Assembly (NCBI GenBank): GCA_028691385.1
Contig: JAQUZL010000104.1
Span: 1-6,358, forward strand
Reading direction: 5' to 3'
Origin: Oscillospiraceae bacterium
GTDB lineage: Bacteria > Bacillota > Clostridia > Oscillospirales > Oscillospiraceae
Length of the DNA: 6,358 bases
Position numbers and translations under genes: made by a program. A model generated the notes under the pieces. That model had not been told where the DNA came from and did not search any database. It was given only the letters and a program-made list of their open reading frames with translations. Shown here piece by piece: positions 1-4,351 of this stretch; within the stretch, counting starts at the first letter, position 1, and every line of letters starts with the position of its first letter.

Positions 1-75
1 TTCCGGTGTCTCCGGCCATTTCCCTTGCCGGTATAGGTCGATACACATTTGCTTGTATTCATAACTGTACTTCAT
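1..75 (-). CDS. IS3-family transposase OrfA, N-terminal fragment cut by the window edge
   Basis: Only the first 25 codons are inside the window. The minus strand reads ATG at 75-73 and stays open to base 1, giving a peptide that starts MKYSYEYKQMCIDLYRQG and continues KWPETPE. This resembles the start of the helix-turn-helix DNA-binding protein OrfA of IS3-family (IS150-like) elements, which typically opens with a KYS-Y-FK pattern and a YRQG turn. OrfA normally binds the element's ends and is joined by -1 frameshifting to the DDE catalytic part OrfB; neither the rest of OrfA nor OrfB is visible. The putative ribosome binding site is GGGGG (83-87, minus strand), 7 nt before the ATG. It lies inside a long hairpin. 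Family assignment rests on my recognition of a short peptide plus the adjacent terminal repeat, so the group within IS3 is uncertain. Confidence 0.72.
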   Translation of the reverse strand, partial: MKYSYEYKQMCIDLYRQGKWPETPE

Positions 76-79
76 GAAA

Positions 80-115
80 GTACCCCCAATACTGGATGTC
101 CAGTATTGGGGGTAC
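80..115 (-). repeat. 17-bp perfect inverted repeat (hairpin) at the IS tip
   Basis: GTACCCCCAATACTGGA at 80-96 is the exact reverse complement of 99-115, with only two bases (TG, 97-98) between the arms. In RNA this would fold as roughly a 16-bp stem with a 4-nt loop. Read on the minus strand, the 3' arm contains GGGGG, the likely transposase ribosome binding site, and ends 4 nt before the ATG at 75. The hairpin therefore would block transposase translation on any transcript that enters from the neighbouring operon. It overlaps the presumed terminal inverted repeat of the IS, so it may also serve transposase binding. Confidence 0.9.
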
Positions 116-141
116 ATATCACATGTGGTGACGCCACTTTT

Positions 142-1230
142 TTATTTCAGCAGACTGCCGGAATTGAGCAGCAGGGTGCTATACAGGAACAGCACATCCT
201 GATCGCCGAATTCCATCAGCTGGGGCAAAAGCGCGCTTGCGACATAGCGCAAATCCACCAGCGTGATTTTGGCATAGCTGTCGATGAAATAGGGCGCAAG
301 GCTGCTGCCGAAGGAATCGCGGAAGATGATCAGCTCCCGATCCGTTTTGGCGTTTGGATTTTCGATGGTGAGCAGCGCCGCCGCGCCGGAAAGGAACACG
401 TCATAGCCGTCCATCCCTTCAAACTTCTCGGTGGGATAGACCGGCAGCGTGCCCGCCTGCTCGGCGCTGGTGACCACCGCGCCGTCTGTGGCCGCACTGG
501 TGAGATAGGTGAGGGCGTCCGGCTCCACCGGCAGCGCCGACTGGCCGCAAAACGCGCCGTAAAACGGCGAAAGGGTATGGGCGGTATAGTCTGACATCGG
601 CGCAATCGGCACGTCCATCGCCGTGGCGAGCGCCACGACCACCGGGTATAGGGACTCCTGCCGCCAATGGGGATCGGTGCGGTAATAATCATCCAGGGTC
701 AGACTGCCTTGCAGCGGCACCTCGGTGAGATCCGCGAGATTTTCCCGCAGCAGCGCGGTCAGCGCGTCATAATCCAGCCCCGGGTAACCCGCATCGGCAT
801 AATAATTCTTGTCCGGCACCATCGCCCAATAGACATTGGCCGCGCCAAGATGCGCTGACACGATGGCGTTTATTTTGTCCGTGGCCAGCGTGACCTGCTT
901 TTCATCCAGCGGGTCGTTGCGCTTAAAAACGCTGCCGTCGGAAAGATAAATCCCGTTGTTGTCCAGCTGCCGGAACAGGCCGAAGCGCAGATACGCCTTG
1001 ACGGTGCGCCAGGCGTCGCGCAGCGGGAACTGATCGAGCAGGTACGTTTCCAAATCCGTAGAAAATTCGCCGGATAACACGCTTTCGCTGTTCACAGTCG
1101 GCATTTGCGCCAGCTTGCGCCGCTCGGCGACGGAAACCGCCGCATCGGGCAGCAGCAGCTGGGCAAAAAGCACCACAGCCAGCAGCGCCGCGCAGATTGC
1201 AACGGTCAAAACAGATTTCAGTTTTTCCAC
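142..1230 (-). CDS. AlgJ/AlgX-like DHHW-family protein, probable extracytoplasmic O-acetyltransferase partner
   Basis: 362 aa. It has a short basic start followed by one hydrophobic segment (about residues 7-28), so it is probably a membrane-anchored protein facing outward. Seen in sequence: TDPHW at 185-189 (Asp186, His188) and RDSFG at 304-308 (Ser306). These match the Asp-x-His and Ser positions of the SGNH-like AlgJ/AlgX/DHHW family, which attaches acetyl groups to secreted polysaccharides using an acyl group delivered by an MBOAT protein. VPDK at 138-141 matches a conserved strand in that family. The start is GTG (1230-1228), preceded by TAAGGGGG, so the ribosome binding site overlaps the stop codon of the MBOAT gene 12 nt upstream. 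That implies tight translational coupling as the third gene of the operon. The signature is TDPHW rather than the usual D-H-H-W. No terminator separates it from the IS 25 bp downstream. Family is well supported; the acceptor polymer is unknown. Confidence 0.85.
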   Translation of the reverse strand: MEKLKSVLTVAICAALLAVVLFAQLLLPDAAVSVAERRKLAQMPTVNSESVLSGEFSTDLETYLLDQFPLRDAWRTVKAYLRFGLFRQLDNNGIYLSDGSVFKRNDPLDEKQVTLATDKINAIVSAHLGAANVYWAMVPDKNYYADAGYPGLDYDALTALLRENLADLTEVPLQGSLTLDDYYRTDPHWRQESLYPVVVALATAMDVPIAPMSDYTAHTLSPFYGAFCGQSALPVEPDALTYLTSAATDGAVVTSAEQAGTLPVYPTEKFEGMDGYDVFLSGAAALLTIENPNAKTDRELIIFRDSFGSSLAPYFIDSYAKITLVDLRYVASALLPQLMEFGDQDVLFLYSTLLLNSGSLLK

Positions 1231-1242
1231 ACGCGCGCCCCC

Positions 1243-2646
1243 TTAAAACCGGAAATAGAGGAACGGATTGAACGATCCGTCCACAAGATACGCCGTCACG
1301 GCAGCCAGCAGCGCCGCCATGACCAGCGGCTCGAGCACCACGGTCAGCTTCGCGCCGGTTTTCGACGCGGCAAATCGCGCGGCCAGCTTGCCCGTCACCG
1401 GCGTTGCGCCGAAGATGGCCACAGCCAGCAGCACGCCATAGCTGCGCAGCGCGTAGAGCGCCTGCGCGCTCAAAAGCGGTACGCCGCCAAGACCGAACAT
1501 CCCGGCAAGATCATGCGCCGCGCCCGCCATGCCGTCGGCATTGAAGATGACAAAGCTGACCGTCACCACGAACATCACATACAGGTGGGGCAGCACGCGC
1601 CCGGCGCGGGCAAGATGCCCCCCGAGCCACAGCTTTTCCACCGTCAGCAGCAGCCCAAACAGTGCGCCCCAGAGCACAAAGTTCCACGCCGCGCCGTGCC
1701 AAAGGCCGGTCAGCAGCCACACCACGGCAATATTGCGCAGCCATTTTGCCTTGCTCACGCGGTTGCCGCCCAGCGGGATATACACATAGTCCCGGAACCA
1801 GCCGCCCAGCGTCATGTGCCAGCGCCGCCAGAACTCGGTCACCGAGCGGGACAGGTACGGATAGTCAAAATTCTCCGGGAACCGGAAGCCAAACACGCGG
1901 CCAAGGCCGATGGCCATATCGGAATAGCCGGAAAAGTCGAAGTAGATCTGCAGCGTGAACGCTGCGGCGTAGAGCCAGAAAAACAGGACGCTCGGGCCGT
2001 CTGTGGCGCGGAACGCCGCGCACAATTCGCCCATGGCGTTGGCGATCAGCACCTTCTTGGCAAGCCCCAGCACGAAGCGCCGCGTGCCAAGATACGCGTC
2101 GGAAAGGTCGACTTTGCGGCTGTGCATCTCTGCGGCCACGTCCGAATACCGGACGATGGGTCCTGCAATCAGCTGCGGGAACAGGCACACATAGGTGGCA
2201 AGCGTCGCGAGATTGCGCTGGGCATGCACATGGCCGCGGTACACGTCGATGGTATAGCTCATGGTCTGGAACGTGAAAAAGCTGATGCCGATGGGCAGCG
2301 GCACGCCCAGTGCCGGGATGCTCGTCCCCAGCAGGGCGTTCACCGACCCGACGCAAAAATCCGCGTATTTGAAAAAGCCCAGCATGCCAAGATTGATGAC
2401 AATCGACGAGATCAGCGCGGTTTTTGCGCGCGGTTCCCCCCGATGGCGTTCAATATACAGGCTGTGGGCAAAGTCCGACACGGAGGAAAACACCAGCAGC
2501 AGCGTATAGACCGGCTCGCCGAAAAAGTAAAACAGCAGGCTCGCGCCCAGCAGCACCGCATTGCGCCACGCCTTTGGCAGCACAAAATAGGCCAGCACTG
2601 TCACCGGCAGAAACAGATATAAAAATGTTACGCTTGAAAACAGCAT
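1243..2646 (-). CDS. MBOAT-family membrane-bound O-acyltransferase (AlgI/DltB-like)
   Basis: 467 aa, the usual length for AlgI-type MBOAT proteins, with many hydrophobic segments along the whole length. Signature motifs seen: LGFFKYADF (about 89-97), PLPIGISFFTFQTMSY (about 116-131), FWRRWHMTLGGWFRDYVYIP (272-291, containing His277) and LLTGLWHGAAWNFVLWG (311-327). His317 in the last motif corresponds to the invariant MBOAT catalytic histidine. In related systems the protein sits in the cytoplasmic membrane and passes an acyl group (acetyl for AlgI, D-alanyl for DltB) to an outside acceptor or partner. The DHHW gene right after it favours the AlgI/acetyl type over DltB, and no DltA, DltC or DltD gene is present. 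The ATG at 2646 follows GAGGG with a 7-nt spacer. That site lies just after the 2663-2691 hairpin, which may tune its expression relative to the upstream lipoprotein gene. The gene shows no promoter of its own in the short gap. Confidence 0.95.
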   Translation of the reverse strand: MLFSSVTFLYLFLPVTVLAYFVLPKAWRNAVLLGASLLFYFFGEPVYTLLLVFSSVSDFAHSLYIERHRGEPRAKTALISSIVINLGMLGFFKYADFCVGSVNALLGTSIPALGVPLPIGISFFTFQTMSYTIDVYRGHVHAQRNLATLATYVCLFPQLIAGPIVRYSDVAAEMHSRKVDLSDAYLGTRRFVLGLAKKVLIANAMGELCAAFRATDGPSVLFFWLYAAAFTLQIYFDFSGYSDMAIGLGRVFGFRFPENFDYPYLSRSVTEFWRRWHMTLGGWFRDYVYIPLGGNRVSKAKWLRNIAVVWLLTGLWHGAAWNFVLWGALFGLLLTVEKLWLGGHLARAGRVLPHLYVMFVVTVSFVIFNADGMAGAAHDLAGMFGLGGVPLLSAQALYALRSYGVLLAVAIFGATPVTGKLAARFAASKTGAKLTVVLEPLVMAALLAAVTAYLVDGSFNPFLYFRF

Positions 2647-2662
2647 TTTCAGGCCCTCACAG

Positions 2663-2691
2663 TAGCGGCGCAGGCAATGCCTGCGCCGCTA
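2663..2691 (-). promoter_or_regulatory. Intercistronic hairpin between the lipoprotein and MBOAT genes
   Basis: TAGCGGCGCAGGCA at 2663-2676 is the perfect reverse complement of 2678-2691, separated by one base, giving a GC-rich stem of about 12-13 bp in RNA. It begins 6 nt after the lipoprotein stop codon (2700-2698) and ends shortly before the MBOAT ribosome binding site. On the minus (mRNA) strand it is not followed by a T-run but by ACTGTGAG, so it is a poor Rho-independent terminator in that direction. It fits better as an mRNA-stabilising or attenuating structure that gives more lipoprotein than MBOAT. On the plus strand it is followed by AAAATTTTTA, so weak termination of antisense transcripts is possible. 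Confidence 0.7.
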
Positions 2692-2697
2692 AAATTT

Positions 2698-3483
2698 TTA
2701 GTAGTTTGCCTCAAAGTTGGCGGTAATTGCGTCGGCGGTGGCGGTGCTGGACATGACCAGCAGCACCAGATTGCCGCGCACGGTCACAGTGACCTGCTCT
2801 GCCTCCACGCAGATCCACTTGCGGGGATTGGCGTTGTCCTTGATGTCCTTCGCCACGGTCTCCGCGTCAGAACCTGCCGGCAGGCGCACCAGCACCACAC
2901 TGTGGGCAATCGAGCCGATCATGGCCTCGGAGGCCATGGCCTCTGCGCCGTCGATGGCGTCAATGAAGGTGTAGTAAGAGAAGTTCTCCGCCGTCAGCTC
3001 GATGTCGCCGACCATGGGCAGGTCGGAAACGCCGTCCAAAATGTCCGCAATGATGTCGGAAAGGGATGCGTCGGTGGCGCCCGCAGGCGTTTCCGGTGTG
3101 GCGGGCTTCTGCTCGGCAGGCTTTTGCTCGGTGGGCTTCTGCTCGGTGGGCTTCTGCTCAGCGGGCTTCTGCTCTGCAGGCTTCTGCTCGGCAGGCTTCT
3201 GCTCGGCGGGTTTCTGCTCGGCGGGTTTCTGCTCGGCGGGCTTCTGCTCGGCAGGCTTCTGCTCGGCAGGCTTGTCCTCGTCGACCGGCGCTTCCGGTTC
3301 GTCCGGCTCCGCGGTGGCGTCTGCATCGACAGCCGGCTCGTCCGGCTCGTCAATCGGCGTGGTATCTTCCGTGTCCACGGTTTCGTCTGTGGGGGTGGTA
3401 TCGGGGTTGGTATCGGTCTTGCCGCAGGCGGCCAGCGTGAAAACCATCGTCAGAACCAAAATCAGGGCAATTAATTTTTTCAT
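2698..3483 (-). CDS. Repeat-containing lipoprotein with a DUF4358-like C-terminal domain
   Basis: 261 aa from the ATG at 3483-3481. The start is set by AAGGAG with a 7-8 nt spacer and by the signal peptide that begins MKKLIALIL; a longer reading from 3579 would run through the promoter and is rejected. The lipobox is LAAC with Cys20, so the mature protein should be lipid-anchored on the outer face of the membrane. Layout: acidic Thr/Asp/Pro/Glu-rich linker (about 22-70), 11 pentapeptide repeats KP(A/T)EQ (71-125), a short Thr/Pro hinge, then a folded domain (about 138-261). That domain has an AHSVVLVRLPAGSD segment, PRKWICVEAE, and NLVLLVMSS near the end, which I recognise as DUF4358-like. 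The domain's function is unknown. First gene of the operon with the MBOAT and DHHW genes, so a role as scaffold, regulator or polymer-contacting helper in envelope acylation is inferred. The gene has a putative ECF-type promoter. Confidence 0.85.
   Translation of the reverse strand: MKKLIALILVLTMVFTLAACGKTDTNPDTTPTDETVDTEDTTPIDEPDEPAVDADATAEPDEPEAPVDEDKPAEQKPAEQKPAEQKPAEQKPAEQKPAEQKPAEQKPAEQKPTEQKPTEQKPAEQKPATPETPAGATDASLSDIIADILDGVSDLPMVGDIELTAENFSYYTFIDAIDGAEAMASEAMIGSIAHSVVLVRLPAGSDAETVAKDIKDNANPRKWICVEAEQVTVTVRGNLVLLVMSSTATADAITANFEANY
3106..3270 (-). repeat. 15-bp tandem repeat, 11 units, encoding KP(A/T)EQ
   Basis: Eleven contiguous 15-bp units with plus-strand consensus CTTCTGCTCGGCAGG, each encoding one Lys-Pro-Ala-Glu-Gln pentapeptide on the minus strand. 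Units differ mostly at silent positions (GCAGG or GCGGG, CTT or TTT, CTC, CTCA or CTCT). The units at 3121-3135 and 3136-3150 carry GTGGG and encode Thr in place of Ala. The unit length is a multiple of three, so gain or loss of units would keep the reading frame. The protein segment is an extended, charged Pro-rich arm, likely a spacer through the cell wall. Confidence 0.97.
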
Positions 3484-3525
3484 GTAAATTCTCCTTGTAA
3501 GTGTGCGTTTTGTTGTGTTCTGCTT

Positions 3526-3556
3526 GATTAGACGCAGGCGGTGAAAAAAAGTTCCC
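3526..3556 (-). promoter_or_regulatory. Putative ECF sigma factor promoter for the acylation operon
   Basis: On the minus strand GGGAACTTTTTTT (3556-3544) is followed by CGTCTAATC (3534-3526). The spacing from AAC to CGTC is 16 nt. AAC in the -35 element with a following T-run, and CGTC as the -10 element at 16-17 nt, are the standard layout for extracytoplasmic-function sigma factors. Transcription would start near 3525, leaving a leader of about 40 nt before the ATG at 3483. No sigma-A-like -35/-10 pair was apparent at a better position on this strand. The cognate sigma factor is not in the window. Confidence 0.65.
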
Positions 3557-3600
3557 AAAAATTCAGCTTGCGCCTGCATCCGAATTTTTTCCTGCGTTCG

Positions 3601-3612
3601 GCGCAGCTGCGC
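3601..3612. repeat. 12-bp perfect palindrome in the divergent intergenic region
   Basis: GCGCAGCTGCGC is self-complementary and sits 4 bp upstream of the -35 box of the rightward promoter and about 45 bp behind the -35 of the leftward ECF-like promoter. That is a plausible operator position. Flanking GC-rich repeats (CTGCG at 3592-3596 against CGCAG at 3602-3606; GCAGGCG at 3534-3540 against CGCCTGC at 3571-3577) make the region rich in dyad symmetry. Short GC-rich palindromes also occur by chance in such DNA, so a regulatory role is only a suggestion. Confidence 0.4.
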
Positions 3613-3616
3613 ACAA

Positions 3617-3645
3617 TTTACTTTTCCCGCGCGTTATGCTATAGT
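3617..3645 (+). promoter_or_regulatory. Sigma-A-like promoter for the 199-aa lipoprotein gene
   Basis: TTTACT (3617-3622) and TATAGT (3640-3645) are separated by exactly 17 nt, matching the TTGACA/TATAAT consensus at 4 of 6 and 5 of 6 positions. The local sequence is AT-rich against a GC-rich background. The expected start of transcription is near 3652, about 25 nt before the ATG at 3677, with the ribosome binding site in between. Confidence 0.65.
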
Positions 3646-3676
3646 AATCATAATGATGACCCACGGAGGTACTTAT

Positions 3677-4276
3677 ATGAAGAAACTGATCACCGCACTG
3701 CTTTGCACCACGATGATCGTATCGCTTTGCAGCTGTTCTCAAACCGATTCTACCGTTCAGGCCGCTGTGAGCGCCCCCAATCAGGCGGCGCAGGACACGC
3801 TGCCCGCGCCGGTGCAGTCGCCGCCGGACACCACTGCGGAGGCCGCGCCGGAAGCGCCCCCGCTGACGGACGCACCGGCCATCGTCGCGCCGTCGGAAGC
3901 GGCGCTGCCGGATACGCTGCACCTGTATAAATCTCTGGAATTCGGCGTGGACGAAACCGGCGACTGCGTGGAGCTTTACACCTCCGCCGCAACCGACGCG
4001 GACGGCGAATGGATGTGGGACGACAGCAACCTGTTTTTCGTGCAGGCCATTGTGGGCGGGCAGCACTATGTGCTGCTGGAAACCCAGAACGTGCAGCTGG
4101 GCATGCCCACCGTCAGCGTGTTTTATGACCGCGCGGACGCGCTGCACATCATCCTCACCGACGCCCGAACCGCCCAGTTTCGTATCAGCGAATTCACCTA
4201 TTCGCCCGACGCGGGCGGCTTTGAGAAAGCGGAGCTTGCGGACTATGCCGCCGTCAACTACTGGGGCATGGCATAA
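3677..4276 (+). CDS. Putative lipoprotein of unknown function
   Basis: 199 aa. The start at 3677 is chosen because CGGAGGT (3664-3670) lies 7 nt upstream and the signal peptide MKKLITALLCTTM begins there; an in-frame ATG at 3653 has no ribosome binding site and falls at the likely transcription start. The lipobox is LCSC with Cys20, so the product is probably anchored outside the membrane. Residues about 22-82 form a low-complexity Ala/Pro-rich linker. The remainder (about 83-199) looks folded, with alternating hydrophobic stretches such as NLFFVQAIVGGQHYVLLE and VSVFYDRADALHIILTD that suggest beta strands, and it ends YWGMA. I do not recognise the family. It is divergent from the acylation operon, with a shared intergenic region, and it is a single-gene unit with its own promoter and terminator. 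The design (lipobox, Pro-rich arm, small C-terminal domain) resembles the lipoprotein of the neighbouring operon, but I see no clear similarity in the folded part. Confidence 0.85.
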   Translation: MKKLITALLCTTMIVSLCSCSQTDSTVQAAVSAPNQAAQDTLPAPVQSPPDTTAEAAPEAPPLTDAPAIVAPSEAALPDTLHLYKSLEFGVDETGDCVELYTSAATDADGEWMWDDSNLFFVQAIVGGQHYVLLETQNVQLGMPTVSVFYDRADALHIILTDARTAQFRISEFTYSPDAGGFEKAELADYAAVNYWGMA

Positions 4277-4293
4277 CGCGCCTGACGTCAAAC

Positions 4294-4328
4294 GGACTGC
4301 TGCGGCCTGCAGCAGTCCTTATTTTATT
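4294..4328 (+). terminator. Rho-independent terminator after the lipoprotein gene
   Basis: GGACTGCTGC (4294-4303) pairs perfectly with GCAGCAGTCC (4309-4318) across a 5-nt loop, GGCCT, and is followed at once by TTATTTTATT. It begins 17 nt after the lipoprotein stop codon. It separates that gene from the helicase gene, which starts 24 nt after the T-rich tract, so the helicase needs either read-through or a promoter that overlaps this tract; I see no convincing one. A 10-bp palindrome, TGCAATTGCA, follows at 4328-4337. Confidence 0.9.
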
Positions 4329-4351
4329 GCAATTGCAGAAATGGGAGCACT

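Larger units (their letters stand above)
1..116 (-). mobile_element. Left (5') end of an IS3-family / IS150-like insertion sequence
   Basis: Read on the minus strand, the element appears to begin at 116 with TGTACCCCCAATACTGG, followed by the OrfA start at 75. A TG dinucleotide at the tip, a TGTAC-type start and a transposase ATG about 40 bp in are typical of the left end of IS150-group elements. The rest of the element, its right end and the target duplication lie outside the window. The tip is only 25 bp past the stop codon of the DHHW gene, so the IS inserted directly downstream of the acylation operon and points the same way. If the boundary is right, the target duplication should include the 3-4 bp just outside (117-120, TATC on the plus strand). 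Confidence 0.65.

Noticed and set aside
122..147. Possible plus-strand terminator: GTGG/CCAC stem followed by a T-run downstream of the DHHW gene
   Set aside because: The stem is only 4-5 bp and it points against the operon, for which it would lie on the wrong strand. No plus-strand gene ends here.
1105..2622. 505-codon open frame on the plus strand opposite the MBOAT and DHHW genes
   Set aside because: The opposite strand has clear MBOAT motifs and ribosome binding sites. The plus-strand product is rich in His, Gln and Arg without any domain, as expected for the antisense of GC-biased codons.
3106..3270. CRISPR-like regular repeat array
   Set aside because: The units are contiguous 15-mers with no unique spacers and sit in frame in a lipoprotein gene, so this is a coding minisatellite.
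3002..3487. Plus-strand frame rich in Gly-Phe-Cys-Ser-Ala repeats over the minisatellite
   Set aside because: It is the reverse reading of the KP(A/T)EQ array. Any tandem repeat opens repetitive frames on the other strand, and this frame has no ribosome binding site or signal.
3484..3579. Upstream extension of the repeat lipoprotein by 32 codons
   Set aside because: It would put residues in front of a perfect signal peptide and lipobox and would run through the ECF-like promoter. The AAGGAG site fixes the start at 3483.
3563..4291. 242-codon open frame on the minus strand opposite the second lipoprotein
   Set aside because: The plus-strand gene has a promoter, ribosome binding site, lipobox and terminator. 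The antisense reading is Arg/Gly/His-rich and has none of these.
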